The notes beneath the pieces were generated by a model that saw only the letters and a list, made by a program, of their open reading frames with translations, had not been told where the DNA came from and ran no database searches. Made by a program: the position numbers and the translations under genes. A DNA stretch of 5,570 bases from Chamaesiphon sp. (GTDB taxonomy: Bacteria > Cyanobacteriota > Cyanobacteriia > Cyanobacteriales > Chamaesiphonaceae), in the NCBI GenBank assembly GCA_026786125.1, contig JAJAYU010000155.1:1-5570 (forward strand), read 5' to 3'. Positions 1-4,863 of the stretch are shown here, piece by piece (position 1 is the stretch's first letter; every line of letters starts with the position of its first letter).

Positions 1-507
1 ATTCAGGGCTTGCTGGGCTTGGTCTACCTTAGCTTGCGCTTGAGCGATATCTTGCGATCGATTCCCGGCGATCGACTTTTGCAGTGTGGCTTCAGCCGCT
101 GCGAGATTACCCTGAAACTGTCGTAATTGCCCCTGAAGGTTGGAATTGTCCATGTAGGCGAGTATCTGCCCTTTTTGAACGGTGTCGCCTTCTTTGACTA
201 GTAATTGTTTGAGAATTCCTGATGTTTTCGGACTCACATTGACCGATCGTTCGGGTTGAACTGTCCCATTTGCTGCGACTGCGATCGTCAGATTACTTCG
301 CTCGACTACCGCCGTTTGCACCCGATTTTTTGCCTGCTGTTGGGGTACCACCACGAACTGGTGGTAGGCGACATACCCAAGACCCAGGATCGGAATTAAT
401 AGTAAACTCCACAGCCATTTCGATTCTCCAGGGGAGAGGCTACGCCAACGAGTTTGTGAGATGATTGGTTTGGGTTGATGGTTTTGGGTTCGATCTATCG
501 AAATATC
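1..507 (-). CDS. Periplasmic adaptor (membrane fusion) protein of an efflux/export pump, HlyD/MacA type; partial, abnormal 5' end
   Basis: The reading frame is open from just after the TAA at 508-510 to the left edge, so the C-terminus lies outside the window. I translated it by hand. A basic stretch (SPGESK) precedes a hydrophobic anchor (KWLWSLLLIPILGLGYVAY, about 363-420). Then come a first beta strand (ERSNLTIAVAANGTVQPERS), a lipoyl-like half-domain (VSPKTSGILKQLLVKEGDTVQKGQILAYMD) and the start of an Ala/Gln-rich coiled-coil hairpin (QAQAKVDQAQQALN). This is the usual order in adaptors that link an inner-membrane ABC or RND pump to an outer-membrane channel; the partner genes would be to the left. 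No in-frame ATG, GTG or TTG occurs between 507 and the GTG at 354, which is already past the anchor. Codons upstream of about 418 lie inside a dispersed repeat. The family call is firm; whether the gene still has a working start is open. Confidence 0.85.
418..494 (+). repeat. Dispersed repeat, half copy (copy D)
   Basis: This is the right half of the repeat found complete at 3075-3246. Positions 418-441 match 3147-3170 exactly over 24 bases, through TTCTCCAGGGGAGAGGCT. After a 24-base gap relative to copy C, the match resumes at CGCCAACGAGTTTGTG and continues, with changes, through a G/T-rich tail to a terminal CGAT near 494. The left half (the TTTAGGAGTGGATGTTGGG core) is missing; the sequence left of 418 is adaptor coding sequence. 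The copy ends 13 bases before the stop of the leftward small gene at 508. Confidence 0.75.
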
Positions 508-759
508 TTAAATTGATGAATTATCTTGTTCGATCGACTCGATTATTTCAGCCTTAGTCGATCGAAATTTAGCGCGATTCCAAAACTCATATCGCTGCTC
601 TGGAGTCAGATTGGAGCTACTAACTGCTAATACCCCACCATCATCATCAAAGTTCTCATCGACATCAGAGCAATTTGGGAGTTCCGTATCTGCTTTCGAT
701 TCTGGTGCAGAATTGTTTAGCGGTCTTTTTTGAGAATGCAAAGGCATAGCCATCTTCAT
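508..759 (-). CDS. Small acidic hypothetical protein, overlapping partner of the GNAT-like gene (antitoxin-like by context)
   Basis: 83 residues from ATG at 759; in-frame ATGs at 753 and 747 are alternative starts. All of them lie inside the preceding gene, giving an out-of-frame overlap of about 83-95 bases. Residues 1-30 are polar and probably flexible. Residues 31-44 are very acidic (DVDENFDDDGG). The C-terminal third (LTPEQRYEFWNRAKFRSTKAEIIESIEQDN) looks like a compact helical domain. I see no signal peptide, membrane segment or helix-turn-helix. I do not recognise the family. The end-to-start overlap with the GNAT-like gene implies coupled translation, and the position next to two toxin-antitoxin pairs makes an antitoxin or accessory role plausible, but this is inference. 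The next downstream frame, the adaptor, is in the same frame immediately after this TAA. Confidence 0.6.
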   Translation of the reverse strand: MKMAMPLHSQKRPLNNSAPESKADTELPNCSDVDENFDDDGGVLAVSSSNLTPEQRYEFWNRAKFRSTKAEIIESIEQDNSSI

Positions 760-1219
760 TATGTGCGATTGTTATCCAGCCCAGTCCTTCCATTTTAACT
801 CGATCTCGATAATATTCAATGGCTGATTCCACCGATACTAAGGTGAGGATCTGACCGAAATTGTTTCCTTGACAGCGTTCGATCGCAATTAGACACACAT
901 ACCATATCAGCCAACTGGCGACTGGATTGAAAGTTCTGTCTTGTTTTGGTAAAGCTTCGATATTCATGATTTCTGCAAACTCCATCTCACTAGGATTAGT
1001 TCGCGATGGATATAGTGCAAACTTAACTAAACCTAACAATTCACCATTATGCGTCAACTTAACAATAGCTTCGGTTGGCTCATAAACTTGATCCCAAAGA
1101 ATAAACCACTGACACGACCAAAGATCGGGCATATCTGCTGCTGAAGCAGGTAGAATAATAGCTGTTCGCTCGGATCTATCTGTTATTAAATAAGCGGGGA
1201 TATTACTCGACAGGGACAT
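665..1219 (-). CDS. Divergent GNAT-fold (acetyltransferase-like) hypothetical protein
   Basis: 184 residues from ATG at 1219. The C-terminal half has the GNAT pattern: a helix (PVASWLIWYVCLIAIERC, about 99-116), a strand (QILTLVSV, 123-130), then SAIEYYRDRVKMEGLGW (132-148), which resembles the usual 'AxxfYxxxGF' acceptor end, and a final strand (GYAFAFS). The canonical Q/RxxGxG/A acetyl-CoA loop is not evident, so catalysis is uncertain; it may be a degenerate member. The N-terminus (PAYLITDRSERTAIILPAS) is not a signal peptide. It is the first gene of a two-gene unit with the overlapping 83-residue gene. A perfect TATAAT lies about 32-37 bases upstream. Alternatives are a GNAT toxin of a toxin-antitoxin pair or an unrelated conserved cyanobacterial protein. 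The coding call is strong, the fold moderate and the role unknown. Confidence 0.75.
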   Translation of the reverse strand: MSLSSNIPAYLITDRSERTAIILPASAADMPDLWSCQWFILWDQVYEPTEAIVKLTHNGELLGLVKFALYPSRTNPSEMEFAEIMNIEALPKQDRTFNPVASWLIWYVCLIAIERCQGNNFGQILTLVSVESAIEYYRDRVKMEGLGWITIAHNEDGYAFAFSKKTAKQFCTRIESRYGTPKLL

Positions 1220-1250
1220 TCAATGCAAACATGGAGGCAAGCTAGAAACT

Positions 1251-1256
1251 ATTATA
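1251..1256 (-). promoter_or_regulatory. Candidate -10 box for the GNAT-like two-gene unit
   Basis: The minus strand reads a perfect TATAAT here, which would start transcription near 1244 and leave a leader of about 25 bases before the ATG at 1219. No good TTGACA lies at 16-18 bases; the position expected for a -35 (GATGAA, about 1274-1279) falls inside the MITE-like element that begins at 1266. A TTGAAA is present further upstream but 25 bases away, which is too far. Motif-based only. Confidence 0.4.
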
Positions 1257-1265
1257 TCCTACAGG

Positions 1266-1382
1266 AAGAGCGATTCATCTCTTTCAAAGTAAGCTTCGAG
1301 CGACGTGAAATAACTCAACTAGTTGATGTTTGCGTTGGCGTAGCCTGCTGTAGGCACAGCGTCTCCTGGCAGAATCGCTCTT
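1266..1382. repeat. MITE-like 117-bp element with 11-bp perfect terminal inverted repeats
   Basis: AAGAGCGATTC at 1266-1276 is the exact reverse complement of GAATCGCTCTT at 1372-1382. A perfect 12-base palindrome, TCAACTAGTTGA, sits near the centre (1315-1326). The right half contains a cyanobacterial-type short repeat (GTTGGCGTAGCCT at 1334-1346 and a GCCT-GCTGT-AGGC hairpin). It encodes nothing convincing. No target-site duplication was identified. It lies between the GNAT promoter region and dispersed repeat copy A. Confidence 0.5.
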
Positions 1383-1387
1383 ATTCG

Positions 1388-1490
1388 ATCGTTCTTTACA
1401 TCTTCTGTGGTTGCTTTAGGAGTGGATGTTGGGATGCGATCAATCTGGGTTGGATTTTTTGATCGAGCTGGTTTGTGGGTCGATCGATCT
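1388..1490 (+). repeat. Dispersed repeat, copy A
   Basis: It begins ATCGTTCTTTACATCTTCTG, runs through the core TTTAGGAGTGGATGTTGGGA and ends GGTTTGTGGGTCGATCGATC. It aligns with copy B over about 100 bases with roughly 85% identity by eye, and shares 28 identical bases with copy C across the core (from 1412). After 1490 it diverges from the G/T-rich tail of B, C and D. Its right end lies about 37 bases from the stop of the leftward higA-like gene at 1528. Confidence 0.8.
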
Positions 1491-1527
1491 AATATTGATA
1501 AATGTCGATCGTTAACAACAAAAAATA

Positions 1528-1845
1528 CTATGCTTGATAATCACTAAGAAGAATTGGTTCCTTATCTGGAACTCTCACAATAATTTCGATCGTACCACCT
1601 AAAGCATTCACAACCGATCTCAGAGTATTTAGTTCCAAATTTTGTCTGCGTTCTAACTTAGATACGGCTGGCTGCTGTACATCCAACCTTTCAGCCAACT
1701 CTGCTTGAGATAAACCAAGTTTTTCTCGTAGATGTCTGAGCGTCAATTCTTCAAGCCGAATTTGCGAAGCTCTTACTTTGATCGCTTCTTTTCGCTCCTT
1801 CGGTAACGCATTCAATTCTTCAGCTAGAGTAGTATATTTTTTCAT
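1528..1845 (-). CDS. higA: XRE-family antitoxin, HigA type
   Basis: 105 residues. A Cro/C1-type helix-turn-helix covers about residues 36-90, with the core LSQAELAERLDVQQPAVSKLER at 45-66 (SQAELA helix 2, QQPAVSKLE recognition helix). The N-terminal 35 residues form a charged helix (PKERKEAIKVRASQIRLEEL). The C-terminal strand (GTIEIIVRVPD) is typical of antitoxins that follow Gp49-like toxins. The start is fixed by a TGATG junction: the toxin TGA (1847-1845) shares one base with this ATG, and AAGGAAAA just upstream is a reasonable ribosome site. In this family the antitoxin binds the toxin and represses the operon. Toxin-before-antitoxin order is the higBA arrangement. Confidence 0.9.
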   Translation of the reverse strand: MKKYTTLAEELNALPKERKEAIKVRASQIRLEELTLRHLREKLGLSQAELAERLDVQQPAVSKLERRQNLELNTLRSVVNALGGTIEIIVRVPDKEPILLSDYQA

Positions 1846-2198
1846 CAGTTTTCCTTCTCAAGTGTTTCCAGATATTCTTCATATCGTTTATCTGCGATGG
1901 GAATATTTTCTTTATACCATCGGTTATTCCCCGTTTTATTACCTCCGACTAACAAAATAGCTTGCCGCTTGGGGTCGAAAGCAAACAAAATCCGCCACGG
2001 TTCTCCTAGATACTGAACCCGAAGCTCCTTCATATTGGCAAAAGAAGACCCTTTGAGAGTATCAACTCGCGGTCTACCGAGCATCGGGCCAATTTCCTCC
2101 AAGATCTTAATTACCGCCAATGCTTCATCCTGGAATTCTTGCGCCTGTTGATAAAACCAGATTCTCAACTCTGGATCGAATATGACATTCCATTCCAC
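1845..2198 (-). CDS. higB: HigB/RelE-superfamily toxin, phage-derived Gp49-like family
   Basis: 117 residues. The family signature is clear: GRPRVDTLKGSSFANMKELRVQYLGEP (41-67), then WRILFAFDPKRQAILLVGGNKTGNNRWYKENIPIADKRYEEYL (68-110). These are the KELR, FAFDP and GG.K segments of the RelE-like ribosome-dependent mRNA interferase fold. The length is normal and no lesion is visible, so it is probably functional. The first codon is GTG at 2198 (GTG GAA TGG AAT); the ATG visible two bases downstream is in another frame. No clear Shine-Dalgarno precedes it. It is the first gene of a one-base-overlap operon with the XRE antitoxin. The basic residues near the C-terminus (K88, R93, K96, K104, R105) would be candidates for RNA contact; this is inference. 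Confidence 0.9.
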   Translation of the reverse strand: MEWNVIFDPELRIWFYQQAQEFQDEALAVIKILEEIGPMLGRPRVDTLKGSSFANMKELRVQYLGEPWRILFAFDPKRQAILLVGGNKTGNNRWYKENIPIADKRYEEYLETLEKEN

Positions 2199-2220
2199 AA
2201 ATCAAGTATATTCCACAAAT
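2192..2220 (-). promoter_or_regulatory. Two 11-bp direct repeats at the higB start, candidate operator
   Basis: ATTCCACAAAT occurs at 2192-2202 and again at 2210-2220, exactly 18 bases apart. The first copy covers the GTG start codon of the toxin. A TATACT -10-like box (minus strand, 2210-2205) lies between them, with only a poor -35 match (GTGTTA). Antitoxins of this type usually bind sites overlapping their own promoter, so this is a reasonable operator candidate, but no binding evidence exists. Confidence 0.4.
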
Positions 2221-2271
2221 AGAATATTAACACGATCTTGGTACTCGTTGGTGAAGCCTTTCGGAACGAAA

Positions 2272-2395
2272 ATCGTCCTTTGCATCTTCTGTGGCTGCTT
2301 TAGGAGTGAATGTTGGGATTTGACGATCTGGGTTGGATTTTTCTTTCGATCTGGTTTGTGGGTCGATCGATCGGCTTGGGGTTTTTGGGATCGAT
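2272..2395 (+). repeat. Dispersed repeat, copy B
   Basis: It runs from ATCGTCCTTTGCATCTTCTG through TTTAGGAGTGAATGTTGGGA and GGTTTGTGGGTCGATCGATC to the tail CTTGGGGTTTTTGGG. It lacks the GGAGAGGCT insert of copies C and D, with only CTG at that point (2351-2353). CGATCGATC (2364-2372) and GATCGATCG (2389-2397) could form a 9-bp stem around a G/T-rich loop. To its left, 2246-2259 (CGTTGGTGAAGCCT) resembles the GGCGTAGCC short repeat. It ends 18 bases from the original vapC stop at 2414. Confidence 0.8.
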
Positions 2396-2413
2396 CGTTG
2401 TTGGATCGATCAA

Positions 2414-2800
2414 TTACCAGAATCTTTCTACTGGATAAGGCTCAACCGATCCGTCAAAACTCACCAGTATTAACTCACGCTCGATCGCTTGAGAGATGAT
2501 GAGTCGATCAAAAGGATCTCGATGATATAGCGGTAACGTTAAATATCGATCAAGATCGGATTGATCGATTGGTAAAATTTCAATCTTGAGTTAAGCTAAA
2601 AGCTGATAAATATCTTCGATTGAATGCTCAATTTTCAACTTCCCAATATTTAGCTTAATCGCAATTTCCCAAATACTTACCACACTAAAATTAAGCTGGC
2701 TAGTATCATCAGCTATGATGGTTCTTACTCTCTCACTTAATTGTGCATCGCCTTGAATCAGCCACAAAAATACATGAGTATCTAGCAAATACCTCCCCAT
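2414..2800 (-). pseudogene. vapC: PIN-domain ribonuclease toxin (VapC type) interrupted by one in-frame TAA
   Basis: Read from the ATG at 2800, which overlaps the antitoxin stop as TAATG, the frame gives a normal 128-codon VapC with a TAA at codon 70 (2591-2593). Before it: MGRYLLDTHVFLWL with the first catalytic aspartate D7, and SIWEIAIK with E45. After it, in the same frame with no shift: LKIEILPID, RYLTLPLYHRDPFDRLIISQAIE (D95 and D98), ILVSFDGS (D116) and the usual ending PYPVERFW, then TAA at 2414-2416. The first open part, 2591-2809 if started at an upstream ATG, encodes 69-72 residues. It lacks the C-terminal acidic residues, so it should be inactive as a nuclease. One base change in a sense codon such as CAA, GAA or AAA would explain it. 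The conserved remainder suggests a recent event or readthrough. Confidence 0.85.
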
Positions 2801-3012
2801 TACATACATTCCTGTAAATCATCCAAAGGCGCATTAAAGTCATCAGACATCCACACAGCCCCTTTCCAGATACCAAAAGCATTTTTGCGATCGATTGTGG
2901 GTGTTTTCACCGACTGAGTATGCTTTGCAACCAAACCCTCAATATAGTGCAAAGCTTCCTGCTGTACCGACACTGGTAGTTGCTGAATTTGTTCGAGGAG
3001 TGCTTGCTCCAT
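2800..3012 (-). CDS. vapB: DUF2281-type antitoxin (VapB-like partner of the PIN toxin)
   Basis: 70 residues from the ATG at 3012; a TTG at 3024 would add four residues, but MEQALLEQIQQLP is the usual beginning in this family. The N-terminal half is a helical region (ALLEQIQQLPVSVQQEALHYIEGLVAKH, 4-31). The C-terminal half carries the conserved tail FGIWKGAVWMSDDFNAPLDDL (46-66), which typically wraps the PIN toxin. It is intact and ends in TAATG overlapping the vapC start by one base. No clear Shine-Dalgarno or strong promoter was found in the 50 bases upstream, before repeat copy C. Because the toxin is interrupted, it now looks like an orphan antitoxin that could still neutralise related VapC toxins; that role is inferred. 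Confidence 0.85.
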   Translation of the reverse strand: MEQALLEQIQQLPVSVQQEALHYIEGLVAKHTQSVKTPTIDRKNAFGIWKGAVWMSDDFNAPLDDLQECM

Positions 3013-3074
3013 AACGATTATCAAGAGCGATAAAGATATAGTCCTATTTTAGCTCAAATCTAGCTCACTCATTG

Positions 3075-3246
3075 ATCGTTCTCTATGTCTTCTGTTGCTG
3101 CTTTAGGAGTGGATGTTGGGATGCGACGATTTGCGTTGAATTTTTCTTTCGATTCTCCAGGGGAGAGGCTATTGCTAGGGCAAACGCTCCGCTACCGCCA
3201 ACGAGTTTGTGGGACGATCGATCGGGTTGAGGGGTTTGGGTTTGAT
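3075..3246 (+). repeat. Dispersed repeat, copy C (longest, with nested insert)
   Basis: It starts ATCGTTCTCTATGTCTTCTG, passes the core TTTAGGAGTGGATGTTGGGA (28 bases identical to copy A from about 3100) and reaches TTTCTTTCGAT. Here it carries a 51-base segment (3154-3204) absent from A and B, beginning TCTCCAGGGGAGAGGCT and ending CGCCAACGA. It resumes at GTTTGTGGGACGATCGATCG with the tail GGTTGAGGGGTTTGGGTTTG. The short frames that cross it look incidental. Its right end is 41 bases from the stop of the leftward barrel-like gene at 3288. Confidence 0.8.
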
Positions 3247-3287
3247 TTGCGAAGACGACGCTACTTGAACGAATTTTTATTATAAAT

Positions 3288-4112
3288 CTATGGCATCCAT
3301 TCCAAACCAAAGCCGATCCGACTATCATAGTTTTCCTTGGCATTTTGTTGTTGGATATCTGTAGACAATCGCAGATTTTCAGTGATTGCATAACCAACAG
3401 AGAATGTAGTCAAGCCTGTTTCGGTTGGGCTACCCAAACCAACCCAACTTTGACTGATAGCTACGTCAGCACCGCCACCACGGGAAGGTACGATCATTAA
3501 TTTTGCACCCAGATTCAAGCCATCACGGTTATATTTATCGGTTTCAAGATGACGAAATCCTACCAGTGGCGTGATATTTACATATCCACCGAGGGGAAAG
3601 AGATAATACTGAGCATCAACACCATAAGCGGTGCGGTTGCCAGCGGAGGAGGAATTGTAATTTGCGCTGGCAGAAAGTCCGCTTCGCCCGAAGAAAACAT
3701 CATTAATAGCAGCATGAAACCCACCAGCTTGATTTGCGGATGGATATTGAGAGTAGCCAAGTTTTACCCGCGTCCGAAAACTCGGTTCGGTTTTGATCTC
3801 ATTCTGGACATCAGGAATTCCCTTGAGCCATTTTTGCAAGACAGGGCTACCATTAAGAATTTCAGGAGCGATATCGATCGAATTATTATTATTTGGTACT
3901 GGCTGTGTTTCAGCCTGTGATAGCGTTTGAGCTACTAGCTTCGATCTGGCTTGGGTGCTGAGGGGACTAGCACCGCTTGGTAAACTTTGCCCCCAGCAAC
4001 TCAAACAAACGATAGTCCCAATTAAGGTTTGGTATAGACTTCCCAGTTTGAAAATATGACGATTTCGGTTGAGCAATTTACTTGTTTGAGCGTGCTGAGT
4101 CGATTTAGTCAT
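3288..4112 (-). CDS. Exported beta-barrel-like outer membrane protein, conserved in cyanobacteria, function unknown
   Basis: 274 residues from ATG at 4112. Residues 13-40 form an export signal (basic LNRNRHIFK, then LYQTLIGTIVCLSCW), with possible cleavage near PSGASPLS (45-52). Residues 55-95 are a low-complexity Gln/Asn-rich linker. From about 110 to the end, alternating hydrophobic/polar strands appear: FRTRVKLGYSQYP, GLSASANYN, TAYGVDAQYYLFP, YVNITPLVGFRHLET, GLNLGAKLMIVPS, ADVAISQSWVG, GLTTFSVGYAIT, LRLSTDIQQQN, DSRIGFGLEWM. That is a small barrel ending with an aromatic-containing strand, as in outer membrane proteins. Its substrate or role is not evident. It lies 30 bases downstream of the membrane-protein gene, so the two are likely cotranscribed. 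Confidence 0.8.
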   Translation of the reverse strand: MTKSTQHAQTSKLLNRNRHIFKLGSLYQTLIGTIVCLSCWGQSLPSGASPLSTQARSKLVAQTLSQAETQPVPNNNNSIDIAPEILNGSPVLQKWLKGIPDVQNEIKTEPSFRTRVKLGYSQYPSANQAGGFHAAINDVFFGRSGLSASANYNSSSAGNRTAYGVDAQYYLFPLGGYVNITPLVGFRHLETDKYNRDGLNLGAKLMIVPSRGGGADVAISQSWVGLGSPTETGLTTFSVGYAITENLRLSTDIQQQNAKENYDSRIGFGLEWMP

Positions 4113-4142
4113 ATTTTACCATTGGGACGAAAAGTCATCGAT

Positions 4143-4805
4143 CTATTCTTCAACGCTAGTAGCAGTGATGTCGAGCGGATTGGATCCAAAATCATCGGTA
4201 GCTAACTCACTAGGAGCAGTTGGAGACGTAAAATTATTGACATCGGTTGATGGTAAATAGTGCCGATAGATTGAACTAATTAATCCTTGGGCTTGATAGC
4301 AATAAGCAGCGATAATAAACCACACTCCAAACCAAGACTTCGATTCAAAGCCATAGCCGTTGAGATTGCAGAATAAATTTTCGCCGATCTCGCCCCAGCC
4401 ACCATTGCCGCAGACTCCCACCGTCTGGTTAAATAGTTCGACGATCGCAAATGATACCGCAACTGTGCCAGTAGCATAAAGTCCTGCCGATAATGCCTGC
4501 CGATTGGGGTACCAGGTAACTGGTGATTGTTTCCAAATATACCAGCCCCAATGGAATAAGAAGGCAAAGAATAAGCTAGGCAGTAATAAGTTCAGTCCCA
4601 GTGAGATCACTGCCACTGGGTACTGCTGTTCCTCCGTGATGGCATTAACTGAAAAGTTCCAATTCGATCCCAAGAAGCTAGCCACAGGCAAGCCAAAAGG
4701 CAATAAAATTAAAGTCTGAATCCAAGCTTGTCGCTTAGGTAAAATCGCTGCCCAATCAAATCGTCGTTTGCGCCCGTCGGCAAACTCACCCATATTCTGT
4801 GTCAT
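4143..4805 (-). CDS. Four-helix integral membrane protein, hypothetical
   Basis: 220 residues from ATG at 4805; a second in-frame ATG at 4793 is possible. A short basic N-terminus (GRKRRFDW) precedes predicted membrane helices at about 28-47 (WIQTLILLPFGLPVASFLGS), 62-90 (YPVAVISLGLNLLLPSLFFAFLFHWGWYIW), 104-126 (ALSAGLYATGTVAVSFAIVELFN) and 156-180 (SWFGVWFIIAAYCYQAQGLISSIY). A Cys/Gly-rich loop (VGVCGNGGWGEIGENLFCNLNG, about 129-150) with two cysteines lies between helices 3 and 4, and a polar Thr/Ser/Asp-rich tail follows. AGGGTG upstream of the start is a possible ribosome site. I do not recognise a family. It is the first gene of the likely operon with the barrel-like protein, hinting at a shared envelope role, and is divergent from sixA. 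Confidence 0.75.
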   Translation of the reverse strand: MTQNMGEFADGRKRRFDWAAILPKRQAWIQTLILLPFGLPVASFLGSNWNFSVNAITEEQQYPVAVISLGLNLLLPSLFFAFLFHWGWYIWKQSPVTWYPNRQALSAGLYATGTVAVSFAIVELFNQTVGVCGNGGWGEIGENLFCNLNGYGFESKSWFGVWFIIAAYCYQAQGLISSIYRHYLPSTDVNNFTSPTAPSELATDDFGSNPLDITATSVEE

Positions 4806-4826
4806 AACTACTGCACCCTAGATACC

Positions 4827-4856
4827 TTGAAGATATTTACTACCCAATTTTATAAT
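4827..4856 (+). promoter_or_regulatory. Candidate sigma70-type promoter for sixA
   Basis: TTGAAG at 4827-4832 and a perfect TATAAT at 4851-4856 are separated by 18 bases, predicting a start near 4863 and a leader of about 90 bases. On the other strand an overlapping TATAAA (4854-4849) could serve the leftward operon, though without a good -35. Motif-based prediction. Confidence 0.5.
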
Positions 4857-4863
4857 TCCCACT

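Noticed and set aside
270..464. 64-residue rightward open frame
   Set aside because: Antisense to the adaptor gene, whose lipoyl and coiled-coil features are clear on the other strand.
1223..1462. 79-residue rightward open frame
   Set aside because: It runs through the MITE-like element and repeat copy A, has odd Cys/Trp-rich composition and no family features.
2182..2499. 105-residue rightward open frame
   Set aside because: It crosses the higB start, repeat copy B and the antisense of the vapC 3' half. It shares FCGCFRS with the copy A frame only because the DNA is repeated.
3075..3130. Shared leftward peptide IPTSTPKAATED across repeat copies, suggesting a protein-coding repeat
   Set aside because: The copies differ by non-synonymous as well as synonymous changes, the frame is not maintained into the flanks, and no common start exists. 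Shared DNA explains it.
418..3246. Integron attC sites or a CRISPR array
   Set aside because: No R/L core boxes, no integrase, no regular short repeat-spacer period, and repeats that are long and divergent.
3083..3397. 104-residue leftward and 66-residue rightward open frames over copy C
   Set aside because: Both are by-products of the repeat. The leftward one also overlaps the C-terminus of the barrel gene out of frame.
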